The notes under the pieces: generated by a model | Databases searched by the model: none | The model's input: only the letters and a program-made list of their open reading frames with translations | Told to the model about the DNA's origin: nothing | Shown: piece after piece, positions 23,265 to 35,898 of the stretch | Layout of the letters: the number at the start of each line of letters is the position of its first letter | How positions within the stretch are numbered: the first letter of the stretch is position 1 | Assembly (NCBI GenBank): GCA_016808115.1 | Contig: JAEQBH010004115.1 | Span: 868,001 to 932,000 of the forward strand | DNA length: 64,000 nt | DNA from: Tetrastigma voinierianum | Lineage: Eukaryota > Streptophyta > Magnoliopsida > Vitales > Vitaceae | Direction: 5' to 3' | Made by a program: the position numbers and the translations under genes

Positions 23265-25518
23265 TCGATGATCATTTCAAGTTATGCAATTTCATATGCA
23301 CTAAATCATTCAAATCACAAATCATGCACTTTTAGTACTTGTATCATTTTGCCCATATCGAATTTAACGATACTTTCGGTCTTGCGAGGATAGCGAATCG
23401 TGGCACGTCTCGTTGGGTTGTTGATTGGTTATTAAATCAATTTCATGAACACTAAAATCTGTCCCGTTGGAGCTCACGAATCGAATTGACACTTCATTAC
23501 ATTATTGCCCAGTCTTGCTAATTTGACCCTTATTGGTATACTAATCTATCTTTAACTCGAATTTAATGGTTAACATTATATTAAGGACGTTCAAATCATT
23601 AATAGCAAAATACAATATAGTATATACATCTATATACAAATAATTCATTTTTCAATACTCATGCAAATTTTCATATGTAATTTATTTCGAAATCGGTAGT
23701 CTCAAATCAATTTAAAAAAAATCAATATGCAATTTATGATAAAGCATTTCAATATTTCATAATATTTCACAATCAATTTTGAAACAATGAAAGAAGAGTG
23801 TAGATCAAACTTTCTACAAATTTAGGAAACAAGAGAAATTGAAGAACAAACTCAAAAGGTTGTGGATTCTTCGATTCCTATCCCTCGAATCCGTTCTTAG
23901 GTCGAGATTCCTGTCACCAACCCATAATCCATCCTGAAATATGTCACCAGTCAAAAACGACCCAAGAAAGAAAAATCGGTTGTGTATTCTAAGTTTTTGG
24001 TTAGGGTTGATGTCTGCAATACTCCTTCACTTGAAAATTTTTCTGGGGACACATAGGCCATATTTTCTAAATGCTTTCTTCAAAGAAAATGATATCTCTA
24101 TGAGTCTATTTTCGTGAGTGGAATCATCTCATTTTGGATCACCCCAGACTCGAGTTCGACATTTTAATGTCAAACTGGTTGATATGCCCAACTCCTTGGA
24201 TCCCTCTTTGTTATTTTTCGATTTTTTGGGGTCTTAAATCTATAAAATTGGTAATGGTTCCTTCACTCATTTGAATCTATGATTCTAATTTTTTTCTTCT
24301 CAATTTGAATCATCAGATTTGGATCACCAAAACTCGAGTTATTGCATTTTACATCTAGACTACTCTAATTTACCATGAGAATCTGCACATAGCTCCACTT
24401 TGACAGATTTTTGGGCACTTTAAGGTTACAATTTAATTATACTTCCTTCAAGTAAATTATTCCCCTAGAAGTCTAGTTTACCCAAAATTTTGAATCACTC
24501 AATTTGGATGAGTGAAACTCAAATTATGGCTAAAACACCACAACTACACCCAAAACAGAGCATACCCATGAGCTACCCGAAACTCACATTTAAACCCATA
24601 TTCGGGAGCCTTAGAGCTACAATTTGTACCCTGGTCCCTTCTATACATTTGTAGCTCTAGCTCTTATGGTTCTTTACCAATTAGAATCACTCCATTTTGA
24701 TGATTATAACTTAACCTATAGCCAAAACAAGAACAGGGGTTTTGAAAATTTTTTGACAGCAACTCCTTTGAAAACACAACATTTTTCTTTTTACAAACAT
24801 TTCTCAAAACCAATCCAAACCAATACCAACCAACAATACACTTCAAAACTCAACCCAACACAACCCCAAAACTGATCTACAATCAATCAAAATCACCTTT
24901 ATATAAGGTTAGGGTTTTTCCTAAATCGAACACAAGAAAAGAGTTCTAGGGTTTGTGTTCTTACTTTGAATCTCTTGAAACTTCTTGCTCTAGCTTCCTC
25001 CTTGAACTTTCTTGTAAGATCTTGCACCAAAGAGCAAGTTCCACACCAATCTCTTGATCTTCACTCAAAACACTAACTTTTCTCTCTCTCAATCTCCAAA
25101 ATCGTTTTGCCTGAATGGCCGTTCAATAGACCAAATGTGGTCTTCGTCCTTAACATAATAAGGCCATGTTTGGCTCTAAAACCCATTTTTGAGTTAAGTT
25201 CTCCCAATTTTCCATATAACCCATATACTTTCTCTATTTGCATTTCAATTCTCACTATTCACACTTAGACATATTTTCTTTATTATAAATGATCCTTAGG
25301 TCCTCATTTGATAATTTTTCCCATTTTGCCCTAAACACTTGGGTAAATTCCGGGTTCATTCATTGAATCATAATCAATCATTTATCATTTAACATTTAAC
25401 ATATGATCATTTAACAATACTCGAAAAATCCCCTAATTTGCTCAATTTATACCCTAAACACATAATAAAAATATTATAAAAATACTAGGGTATTTTTGGG
25501 GTAATTCTGAATGAAACA
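22638..25518 (-). repeat. Nested solo gypsy LTR 2, minus strand
   Basis: This 2.88 kb insertion is absent from the 5' LTR of element A. On the minus strand it begins TGTTTCATTCAGAATTACCC and ends CAATGGACGCTACA, good TG...CA termini of gypsy type. The flanks AGGCC and TGACC match at only three of five bases, so the target duplication has decayed or the boundary is off by a few bases. It contains a long TA repeat and several blocks related to the GATTCAAA module of LTR A. No coding region was found. Confidence 0.7.
23171..23260. repeat. (TA)n microsatellite, about 90 bp
   Basis: Uninterrupted alternating T and A inside the solo LTR. Such arrays vary in length and are often mis-assembled. Confidence 0.9.
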
Positions 25519-27511
25519 TGACCTTATCTTAAGACCCAAAATATCCCATTTTGTTAGGGCTTTTATGTAGAGGAAGAGAGAAGAGGAGAAGAGAGAAAGA
25601 GAGAAGAGAAGAAGAGAGGAAGAAGAAGAGGAGAAGAAGGGAAGAAAAGAAGTTCATGAGAAGAAGAAATCGTGGCGGATATGTAAGGAATTTTGGCATG
25701 AATTTGTGTATGGAATTTTTTGCACGGATACTTTGGTCGGAGGTTTGAAATAATTTCTTTGTGTAAAGAATCCTTTGTATGGGAAATGGTTGTTTGGTTT
25801 GGTTATGGTCCTCAATGGAGGAAAGATTTGTATAGAGAAAATGTTGGGTTTTAGGAGAGATGCTATCCATTTTTTTTAATCCCATGTTTTTGTTTTAGCC
25901 ATAACTCATCTAAATTGAGTGATTCAAAATTCTGAGTAAAATAAACATCCAGAAGAACAAATCTCTATGAAATTGGTGTCTCAAAATTTGAACCCCAGGG
26001 TACCCATAAAATTCGTCAAAATGAGGCTCTATTTTTGGGTCAATTATGATACGCTGTTTCACGCTTTGGCATTTAAGCCATAAGTTGCGCTTTTAATTGA
26101 GTGGATTCAAAAATTCTGTGTAAACTAGACATCTAGAATAACAACTCTCCCTGAAATAAGTGTATCCAAATTTAACCTCATTGACCTAGGAAAATTCACT
26201 GCGCATGGGAACAATTCATTTTCCAAATATGTCTCAACAAATTCCATGATTTGGAGTAATTCCGATTGTTTAAATCATAACTTGAGTTATACTCATCCAA
26301 ATGAGATGATTCAAATTTTTGTATAAACTAGAAATCTGGGAGAATAACTTTCATAGAGAAAGATGGTCACCATGTCTCACGTTCCCAGAAAAATTTTCAA
26401 GATAGGGACACACCCAAATTCTGCTCTCGAAATTGTCTGTGAGCAGCTTCTAATGTTTAGGACTATATCTCTCCCATATTAAAAGTCCAAATGATATGAT
26501 GTTTTGGAAACCATAAGAAACTAAGACATGGTATATTGAGTTAGAAGATCATTTTCAACAATCCCATTTATGTGGTCAAAACCCAGAGTAAAAATGGACT
26601 TAGAGCTGCCTCTGAACCCGTTTAGGCGCACTGGTTGCGGAAACCTAAAATGGCAAATGTTATATATATGTATTGTTATATGAAAGATAGAGAAAATACA
26701 CGTATAATTTTTGTTATAAGTGAAAAGTGCAAAGTACGCTTAAATGTTTATAAGAGATTATTTGATAATGTATATCTCATAAGTATACATGATACCTGGG
26801 AGCTATTCGTGTATATGAGATATCTTTTTTTCTCTCGATATCTAAAAGATTGTTAAGAAACATAACAACCGATTGCTTGCTTAATCGGTAGTTGATGACA
26901 GTGATGCCCATAGGGATACAAATAATGCAGCATACAGTATACAAATACGAGGTCTCTTTCGTTGACATGCATCCAAATAGACACTATAACGGCCCCGGGC
27001 TTCGGTTATACGTATAGAAATCACTATCTCATATGATAGTACTCCTTCGTGTATACATGCGCTTCTTTCTCAGATCCACTTATGGCGGTATTTGGCAAAG
27101 GAAACATAAAAGCAAAATGTGGACAACATACGTAAATGAGATGTATATACATATGACATGATATGAGAACAGCACCTATGGATGATAGTATACTCTGCCA
27201 TAAGAACAAGAAGTAAAGTGTAAGATGATTCAAAAATATATGAAATATGATAAGAAGTGAAACATGTTATGAAAAAGTTAGACAGATGAAATTTGATAAG
27301 TATATCTAAATGTTATATCACACATATATGTTCAAAGTGAGATGATCCTTATTGTGGGTCATTCCACTTAGTATTATTCCCACTAAGCTATAAGCTTAGC
27401 ATGAGTGTTGCATCCATAGGTACTGAAGAGGAAACCAGAGGACATGACAATCCGCATCAGCAGTCAAAGTCAACACATCACTAGGTGCCTTACCGGGAAG
27501 ACCATATTTGG

Positions 27512-27514
<3 letters not shown>

Positions 27515-27550
<36 letters not shown>
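27515..27550. repeat. (TA)n microsatellite, about 36 bp
   Basis: Alternating T and A near the end of the 3' LTR of element A. The matching place in the 5' LTR (about 17402-17412) has only a few units. Confidence 0.8.
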
Positions 27551-27556
<6 letters not shown>

Positions 27557-27726
27557 TCTTTTGTAAGTAAATAAATATTATAAATATTGAACACTTTATG
27601 TATGAAACTTGTATATATTTTGTAATCCGAATACATGTAATATACTACAAGTTAAATGTTTAACATTATATGAATGAACAAACTTAAAGTTTATAAGTTT
27701 ATAGTAACAAAGAGGAAAAAGTGACA

Positions 27727-28143
27727 CTGTCAATAATTAAAGCCGAGTCAGCGCTGCCGTGATAGAATGATTTTTTCTTTATTGAATCAATACTTTGTCA
27801 TCAAACGCTTCAGATCAACATTGATTATGCAACGCGAATATAACTTGTGCGTAATAATCTGCAGATAATTCGTTATGGCTATCGCAAGTCTTCAATACAC
27901 TGGTGCCAAGATTTTAATAGCAATACCACCAGGTTCGATTATGCATCCTCTAGGTGCGCGAATTTACACTGATTATGACCGCAAAATTTATTGAGCATTC
28001 GGTGTTACTATGATTACGCCGCCTAATCGAAGAACGTTAGACACCACAATTATCGACCACATAACTGCTATTATACCCTTTAATTGTATAATTGTGCATG
28101 CCAATTGGCGAGTAATTTATGAGATAGTTTATTAATTGGTTAT
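27727..28143. other. Unassigned spacer between elements
   Basis: No gene, LTR end or domain recognised. It separates the end of element A from the TGATGAG start of LTR (a). Confidence 0.4.
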
Positions 28144-28409
28144 TGATGAGCTTTTAAAAGTCATCTATTTTCATTCCATTTTTCCGATTGATTTCTTTAT
28201 CTAAAGAGACTGATTTATGTGCGTAGTCGTTGAATAATCTCAACACCATACAGAAACAAGAGAAAGAGGATATTACAAATAAAAGGAGCAGAACTCGTCG
28301 AGGCGTGAAATGACACGATCATCAATGATGCTGCAACAGAAAATGCACTGAGAAGAAAGTGACTGTTAGAAGCACATTGACAAAGTGATGAAGATTCACA
28401 TCAAGGTCG

Positions 28410-29055
28410 CAAAATCACAAAACTCCAAGTCGCAAACTATACCATCAAGAACAAGATATGATGTCGCGAACACAATTTTGAGGTCGCGATGTAATTGAAG
28501 GCCGAAAGCAAAGTGAGACATGGAGGTCTTGACACCAAATGTGGCTGCGAGCATAAGATTCAAGAGATCAACATGTGGGTCGCGCTGCCAGCGCGTCGGA
28601 AGCGGGTCGCGACATCGCTGGTAAAGAACTAAGGTCGCCACCACCAAAGGGTCGCACTCCGCCGAGTGGTCGCCACATCGCCGGCGAGAATCCAAGGTCG
28701 CACAATCCGCCGGTCGCCACACGCTACGAGGAATTAAGGTCAGCACGCTATTCAGCGGGTCGCCACACGCTGCAAAGAACTAAGCGTCGCGGACGCTATC
28801 TGGTCGCATATCACCGCAAGGAACTAAGGTCGACATTATACCAGCCGGTCGCCGGCATCGCCGCGGTAAAGAACTAAGGTCGCCACGCCATTCGGTCGCC
28901 ACATCACGGCGGGAATTAAGGTCGCGACCGCCATTTAGCGTCACGACACTGCATCCGGGCGGGATGAAAGTAAAGGCAAAGTCTTACTAAATAAAAGCTC
29001 GCGATTTAGCCGAGACAATCGAGGTCGCGACAAAGAATCGTAGGTGCGACACAAC
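28410..29055 (+). promoter_or_regulatory. GTCGCGAC motif cluster in LTR (a)
   Basis: Three perfect copies of the palindrome GTCGCGAC occur (28606, 28921 and 29024), with some twenty variants such as GGTCGCCAC and AGGTCGCAC. They are often embedded in a repeated AAAGAACTAAGGTCGCCA phrase. The last perfect copy ends 88 bp before the TATA box. The ORFs over this cluster (28396-28746 minus and 28575-28877 plus) come from the repeats. Confidence 0.55.
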
Positions 29056-29118
29056 AACTAAATGGGCCGCTAACTGAATCCACTGGCGAGGTATCGTTAG
29101 GGCCCAACTTTTAACTCC

Positions 29119-29126
29119 TATAAATA
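29119..29126 (+). promoter_or_regulatory. TATA box of LTR (a)
   Basis: TATAAATA in the context CTCCTATAAATA. Confidence 0.55.
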
Positions 29127-30466
29127 TGCAAACAATATTGAAGGGAAAGGCTTCCGCCACCAAAAGAGTAGATTCAGAAATACGGCTCTTGTATTTTTAA
29201 TTTCTTTTCTTTTGTTTTGTTTTTATTTTTAGATTAGTATGTTATTTCGCTCAAATTTGATCCTCGACGTTAGTCAGCAAAGTAGAAGTCGAATGCGCAC
29301 TCTATTTCTTTCAAATTATCGGGCCTCGGATTTGTTCCAATTCCACACCTGAATCCTACTAGTTCATTTGATAAAGTGGGTTTTCGACCGCCAGTCATCA
29401 GAGGGTGTAATCTAGTGATTTAGAAACCCAAACACTGAACAGACTCCGCTGTCGAATCATCTTCCTTCAGACACCACCGCTGGCCTAACCATCAGAACTA
29501 CTACCGGTTCGAGCATTCAGATCGATCCCAATGTAAGCCGTTTTATACCCATAATAGGATTGTCCTGCATTGTTTCCGATTTCCTGTGGAGGCCTCCGAG
29601 TGACACAGAGAAAGCAATCCCGAGAGGATGGACAATTTCAAAGGTATGCGATCCGATAATGGTGATCTAATGAGTTTCGTGAATTTAAATCGGAGCAAAT
29701 CATCTTCACTTGAAATCGTAGAATGAGTCAACGATTTATCCATTTAAAAACAAGCGCAGAGTTCACTCGACCACCGCGACGCTCAATCCCCGTGTTAGTA
29801 TGGGTCTAATTGGCAAAAGGATGAACTATTCACTGAGGAAGAGAAACGTGAAGTAAACCCATGCTATACCTATGTCTTAGAGCCAAGGTTTACAACACAC
29901 CTGGATATTATATTGAAAAGAAAAATACCCGCGTAACAAGGCAACCCAGATTAAAAGAAGCGACCAATCCCTCGTCTTCGAAAAGAAACAAAGATCGTGA
30001 TGACGAATAAAGGGCGATGGAGAAATCCAACTCCACTATCATATTCCTCGACAGTTTTTAAATCGTTGTTCATGAAGCAAAGTTTCGTTGAAATCGTTGC
30101 GGAATCGATGTTCACAGCGTGGCATTTTCAATGCTCCTTTAAAGATGACTGCTTCAAATAATTTGTTATTTTTAAAATTTTCAGTTTTAATTCATTTGTT
30201 ATTAATTCACATATCTTGTGCTTTTTACATTTTGGTTGTCTGCAAAGCCTAATCCACCGCTATCGCAGTCCAAAATAGTATAGAGTTCGAGTAGTCGTGG
30301 TAGTTGATTGAGAATTCTTGAGATCCGTGGATCGATATCCGGACTTAAATCCAATTTACATTTGTTCGACCCCGCACACTTGCAAAGATCCTCGGATCAA
30401 AACTAAAGAAAATGATTTACTCTTAAGAAACATTTGAATCAAGACAATATATGAACACAACAAACA

Positions 30467-31350
30467 AGTCATGGTATTGCCACGGATTAGATAACAGTCC
30501 CTGAGTAATAACGCCATAAATTTGTATAGGTATTTTGTCCATCATCGAAAGAGGTGAACAACTGCGGCCTATGGTTTTACATTTTCCCTTACTATGGTAA
30601 GCCCATTGGAGCAAATCCAATTGTTCTCATATATATATATTTCGTAGTCCAGAATTTGCTGGGCGGTTCAAAGTGAAACACACTCTTAGGGAGAAGGAAA
30701 ACTATCTTCAATCCTAACCCTCACCTCACTACCATGATTGGGATACAAATGACAACCACACTTTATTCAGCGCTTTATATGTTTTCTACTAAATGCGAAT
30801 TGATATGCTTCACTGTTTTAATAAAGTTTGTATGTTGTAATGTATTTATTTGATCTTTTGATTATTGATCAATATTTGGTCTTTTGATTATTGATCAATT
30901 GTTTTTTGGGATTAATAAATGCTTTTGATTTTACAAAATCAAGCATTGTTATACGAGCGCTTTCAGAGCTTAGCTTCACAAGGCTTCGACGGAGCTACCA
31001 AGAAACATAGGCATCCACCATCCCACCTCATGGTATGATCTCTATGATTCATGTCTCCATTCCTTCACTCAATTCTCGACACACTGAAGGATCCTCGCGC
31101 CACCTTTATGCCGCTTATGCAAAGGATCCTATCCTTCATTAATACTAAATTACTGGGCTACTTTAAGAGCAAGGCTTCATTTCTGAAAGTGAAGTGGGTC
31201 TCATAGAATACGTTGACATTAAGTTTGAGGAAGAGTACTTCATCACTTTACATTATATAACATTTTTTAAAAGAAAACAAAATTGACTTAAAATTAAGTA
31301 AAAGAGTCTATTTTTTCTTCTTTCATCAACTAATAAAAACGCCACTAATA
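30467..31350 (+). mobile_element. Start of internal region of the element with LTR (a)
   Basis: GGTATTGCCACGGATTAGATAA (about 30473-30494) aligns with the primer site and following bases of element (c) at 45313. The rest is decayed. A ~125-bp segment at 30815-30943 is shared with 9771-9874. From 30946 the sequence AGCATTGTTATACGAGCG onward could be coding remnant, but I recognise no domain. It ends where element B begins. Confidence 0.45.
30815..30943 (+). repeat. Copy 2 of the 9771 segment, with internal duplication
   Basis: Matches 9771-9874 almost base for base, but the ATTTGATCTTTTGATTATTG part is present twice in tandem (about 26-bp unit). Confidence 0.6.
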
Positions 31351-33946
31351 TGTAAAATCCCGAGAAAATCGAATTTTCTAAAAATGGAAAATGCCAATTA
31401 CTATAATAGCCAAGTTGAAAACCCGAAAATTTTCTAAATTCTAATTACGAAACAAAACTACCGATTCGCCTCACTAAATTCAGTTACTCTGCACACTCGC
31501 CAATCAGATGCGCGGAAGATTTCGCGCTTTCAGACATGATAGTGTCCAAAGGACCCTCAAGGACGAGATTGTTTACGAAAATCTTGAAAGTTGGGAAATG
31601 ACTTAATTAAAGTTCATGGGATATAATTTGAACTTGAATCGACGAATATATTGCTTCTTTGACGAACTCCACCCAGAAAAAGGTATGGCACGATAATGTA
31701 CATCCAACTTAAGCTTAAGTTAGGACAAAAGGGGAATTAGGGCAAAAAGAGCCCATTTCCCTGGTTTTGATCCAGAGAGAGGAGAAAAGAGAAAGAGGAG
31801 AGCCAAGGCTTCCTCCCAAGATCTACGGTTCCTGGCCTGGGCCAAATAAGAACAAGTCTATCGTGATCGACGAGTAACGCGTGGTACTGAAAGAGGGATT
31901 TCACCAAGATCCAAGAAGGATCGGAAACGGCGTTGCTCTGCCTGCGAGGCTTCCACCCCGTATCATGCTCCTAGAGGCAAGATTCTTCCTACCGCTTACT
32001 CATCTTTGAGCCCGGGACAAGAATCAGACCCGTTCACTAGCGAAGGAGGGTTTTCGCCAAAGTAACCCGGACCGGCTAAACGTGAGCATGTTATGGCTTC
32101 TTGGTCAGCCAATTTCGAGGCCTGGTTTATGACTATTTACGGCTTGTTTTTGGGCTATCAGATGACTGTTTCGAAAGTGTGTCATTACTCGACTAAGAGT
32201 GATTACGTTTTGATGTCAATATGTATGTTTTAATATGTCGACATGTGACGGTTTCCATACGCGAAAACGGCCGCGACATTTGGCTTGATTGTGAGGTGCC
32301 AATTACTTTACAAATGTAGTCGACCTTATTCTTGATGTCAATGTGAGTACTCCAACGTGATCGATATATGATGAATTGGTATGCACGCCATTACATATCG
32401 TTCGTGTTTGTCATCGTTTGAACATAGAACGACATGCTGAACGCAACGTCGAGATATCGCGATGATATATCGACATGAATGAAACAATGCGGTTAACGCA
32501 GTGATGATTATCCATGACACCGATATGGTGGATCATGGTCATTCATGTAGTATTCATTATGCATGTGACATGATATAACATTGCAATGACATATTGTATT
32601 CGTATATGCAATTTCCGGATATCGTTGCTACATGGAGTGTGAGCGAATGATTGGTAAACGACACCGACTGGTGTTTGATCAGCGGCTCTGCAAATGGGAC
32701 AATGTCTACCGCAGTCATCGCTGAATAAAATGGTAAAGAAAATACGTGGTCGACATCGCCAAGAAGGGATAGATCCCTTCCACCAGTGGAAGACCACGAT
32801 TATGGTCATATAGTCTCACCGCGAAAGGTCATGGGTGTCTAGCTCTATGAGCTCGTATGGACACCAAAAATCCGCTACACACAAAAAGGTGCATGATTTT
32901 GAATATGTAAATGATCATTGTGGATGTCATCCAAAAGCTTTTGGTCGAGAATAGAGGAAATTTGTTTCGAAAATGATCATCGGATGTCATCCAGAATGAC
33001 GGCGATCGCAATGGCTTAGTTGTGCGATGAGCTCATGAGGATCACGCGATATACATGATGAGTCTCATTCATTTCTAGCGGCATGACATGGTGATCCCGC
33101 GTAGAATTGACATGTTCTTATTAGAATGTGAATGTGAAATGTCGAAAGTAAATATCGCATGTGCACTTAGGTGGGGAGCAAACAGTAGGAGATATTCTAC
33201 CGGGCGCGGCTCACCTTGCTGGACAACTTTTCGTGCGTGGTCTGACGGCGCACCACGCCGCATTTGCGGTCGTGATTGTGAAGAAGGCCAACACGTGGTT
33301 TTGATAAATCATTTTCAGAAAAGGTGTCGAACAAACTACTTCTAGCATCGCACTTTGTGATAAAAGAATTTTTAGTTCCAAATCTTTCGACTATCACAAT
33401 ATAATACATGCACAATGGTTATAGTCATGACCTGACTACGATTGAAATTATGTATTATTCTCATATTTTTAACTTAAATATGATGAGTGGTCCCGATAAA
33501 GGGATTATCGAGGTGGTGCCGAGCAACTATGTCCATAGTCGGGGTACCGGCTCGCATCAAGGCTAAAAAGCCACGATCTAGTAGTATTCGTAGTCGACGG
33601 TGCTATTAACTGCACCCCGTTTAAAAATGCTACATCTCGTATCAAAAAATGATATAAGATACTACTACTTGTGGCTTATTTTGATACGCATAGGTCATTA
33701 GATTCATTGAGTTCTTATGTCACATTTTCAGGAGCATCGCACATAGGTACAGGATTACCAGTGGTCTACGGTACGGGTTTAGACTATCATTCATTGTGCG
33801 ATTTATATTTGTGCGAAATGTGCTACAGATTTGGTGTTGTGCGTCAGGTGAATTATATATACGGTAAATCGTATAGAAAAGAGGAACACCAGAAAGAAAA
33901 CATAACCTATGTCTAAAATAAAAGAATGATAGTTCGGGATGTCGAG
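31351..33946 (+). repeat. 5' LTR of gypsy element B
   Basis: It starts TGTAAAATCCCGAG, matching 40804. The end is placed at the GGGATGTCGAGG stretch. The sequence that follows (CTTATTAGTAGTTGGC) looks like a decayed initiator-tRNA-Met primer site. It contains tandem ~115-bp units around 32180-32510. It is conspicuously rich in CG where the 3' LTR has TG or CA. No genes are recognised inside, and the ORFs of 60-88 codons are noise. Confidence 0.65.
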
Positions 33947-34009
33947 GTTTTTCTTATTAGTAGTTGGCACGTACTACTTAGTTAGATAAGAAAAGGACCC
34001 ACCTGTTAT

Positions 34010-35137
34010 TTGACATGTGTAGATGGTAAGTCTATAGAGATTTTAGGAGGTGGTGGACGAGGCAACAACCAACCACCACCAACCTTTGATCAACAAGCCT
34101 TCATGAAGGCTATTACTGTTGCGACTGCTACCATTGCGCAGCGAAGGCGCCAGGACTACCACCATTGCAATGTGCTAGTACCGTGGGCTAAGGAGGACCG
34201 AGTAACTCGCAGGTTTAAGGCACATCATCCTCCAACCTTTCTCGTGGGAGGAGGGAACCGGCGGAAGCTGGATCATTGTTCCGGCAAGTCAAAAGATATC
34301 AAGGCTGCGGTGATCACCTTCGATGCCATTTAGGATAAGGCACCGCATTCCAAATTAGCGGGTGAATCCTGCGCGCGTGACTGGTCAAAGCTCATGAACT
34401 CTGGAGGCAATGACATAGGAAGAATTCAGAGCCTTCACATAAATATTTCCCAGATCCGAACGACATGCAAAGCCAGTGAGCTCCAGAGTTCAAACAAGGA
34501 ATGATGATTTGGGTAGTTCTAATACCACCAAGTTCATAGAATTCAGTACGCTTCGTGAATGATTACGTACAACAATACGGCCAAAGTGAGGAAATTTGAG
34601 GATGGTTTGAAATTATCCATCCGGGTAAAATTGGTGGGACTTCCAATTTGGTGCTGGGCATGGACTGATGGTCAAGACAACTACGGCCATAAGAGGGGCG
34701 TGGATGATCACCTACTGACCATCCACGATGCGTGTTAAAGGATAAGAGGAAAGAGAGTCAACTCTCTTCCTTGAGCTCGGGAAAGAAGTCGAGGACTTCT
34801 ACTCCGCGAGGGTTTCAGAGATGGTCACGGCTACTGTGGCTATGTCAGATCACTATCCCAAGATGGAGACACTTCTGCAGCTCCCACCAGCCATGGAAAA
34901 TGGGGGGCATATTTCATTGCCACTACCGATACTTGAGAGACAGATTAATCTGCAGGATCCACATGCATTACCACAACTGGGGCCATCGGCGAGCACGCAA
35001 TAAAATCAGTTTGTTCCTTCCTACCCCACCGCGGCCAAAGGAAGACAGATAGTTCAGTGAGTCAGACAAGCACCTACCGTTACGCATGTGCCACACGGGC
35101 AAGGCATGGGTCTAGGTCGAGGTCGAGGATAGGGCTT
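34010..35137 (+). pseudogene. gag of gypsy element B, 5' part
   Basis: The N-terminal Gag region is visible at 34040-34130: GNNQPPPTFDQQAFMKAIT. After a frame disturbance comes RRFKAHHPPTFLVGGGN (about 34210-34260), typical of plant Tekay-type Gag, then fragments to about 35137, ending in a GLGRGRG-like basic stretch. LTR (b) is inserted here and the coding sequence appears to resume near 37175. Stops and frame changes are numerous. Only fragments of a capsid precursor could be made. Confidence 0.7.
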
Positions 35138-35469
35138 TGATGAGTGTAAAACTCATCTATGTTTTGAGTTCATTTCACAAGCAATTTTGAGCATTTTATA
35201 TCCATATTCATGTAAAACTCATAACATTTCCTCTAAACTTGGTTTTTCAGGAATTTTGATGGAAAGCAAGGATTTAGTAAGAAGATGCAAAATGTTTCCA
35301 AAAAGAAATAACCTGATGTTTCACAAGGCATCATTGAGAAGACAATTTCCTTTATGTATCATCTGAGTATCAAATGGTTCAACTTTACTCATGGTTATAT
35401 TCTACATTCAAAGAGCTTCCAACAACACCTCACACAATTCCAAACTGGTTAAAACTAAGAAGTTATGGC

Positions 35470-35816
35470 GACAAGTCGGACAAAGAAAAACCATCTAAAC
35501 AAAGAGAAAACTCTCGCCGTGACAAAGTTCTCGCTGCAAATGCAGAAAACTCTGGTTTAAAAGGGCTTTGTCGCACAAAGAAAACCCTCGTTCTTACCGA
35601 GAAAACTCGTCGCTAACAAAGCTTTCATTTGCAATGCAGAAATCAAGCCGTGACAGTTTTTGTCTCGACAGTAAATCGCCGCGACGTTTTCTACGCGCGA
35701 GCAAACTTTGTCGCAACAGAGAAAACTCTGTCGCGATAAAGTTTTCTGTTGCAACAGAGAAACTCCGTCGCAACAGAGAAAACTTTGTCGCAACAGAGAA
35801 AACTTTGTCTCAACAA
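35470..35816 (+). promoter_or_regulatory. GTCGCAAC motif cluster in LTR (b)
   Basis: Copies of GTCGCAAC at 35710, 35767 and 35787, and GTCGCGATA near 35730. The last part is a 20-bp tandem unit, TTTGTCGCAACAGAGAAAAC. The cluster ends 75 bp before the TATA box. The common form GTCGCAAC is what one CpG deamination on the opposite strand of GTCGCGAC would give. Confidence 0.55.
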
Positions 35817-35890
35817 AAACATTGGAAAAATCCAAAAAAGCCCAAAATTTGTTGTGTTGGACTGTTTTCAAGCCCATTTCATTCTAGAAC

Positions 35891-35898
35891 TATAAATA
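35891..35898 (+). promoter_or_regulatory. TATA box of LTR (b)
   Basis: TATAAATA after ATTCTAGAAC. Confidence 0.55.

Larger units (their letters stand above)
12022..27726 (+). mobile_element. Ty3/gypsy element A, nearly complete, with nested solo LTRs
   Basis: Paired LTRs (12022-17593 and 22353-27726) flank a gag-pol internal region in the expected gypsy order: protease, RT, RNase H, integrase. Each LTR has been split by a different minus-strand solo LTR. Without those insertions the two LTRs are about 2512 and 2493 bp, which supports the pairing. No target duplication is found: the flanks are AATAG and CTGTC. I also see no clear initiator-tRNA-Met primer site after 17593. Coding frames have numerous stops and indels. 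The reading order and protein motifs suggest a chromovirus-like plant lineage. Its exact clade needs a tree. Confidence 0.8.
22353..27726 (+). repeat. 3' LTR of gypsy element A (interrupted)
   Basis: It starts TGTAACACTAG and ends AAAGTGACA. The solo LTR at 22638-25518 splits it. The two parts match the 5' LTR along their length with many small indels, including the GA tract, the triplicated GAGTGATTCAAA blocks and a 3' end that contains a TA repeat (27515-27550). Confidence 0.8.
28144..30466 (+). repeat. LTR (a) of a Tat/Athila-like family
   Basis: It begins TGATGAGCTTTTAAAAG, matching the starts of LTR (b) at 35138 and LTR (c) at 42495. It contains a dense cluster of GTCGC-type motifs (28410-29055), a TATA box at 29119, the block CTCCGAGTGACACAGAGA (about 29593) shared with (b) and (c), and GGATCGATATCCGGACTT near its end. 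The end is set just before the primer-site-like sequence at 30469. It is unusually CpG-rich compared with (b) and (c). Confidence 0.6.

Noticed and set aside
24624..24875. ORF of 83 codons inside the solo LTR
   Set aside because: Asn/Thr-rich end, no domain, and it lies antisense within an LTR.
25529..25885. Minus-strand ORF of 118 codons
   Set aside because: Opposite the GA tract of the 3' LTR of element A, giving a Leu/Phe/Ser run. The equivalent in the 5' LTR is not conserved as an ORF.
28396..28877. ORFs of 116 (minus) and 100 (plus) codons
   Set aside because: They fall in the GTCGC motif cluster of LTR (a). Open frames come from the repeated motif.
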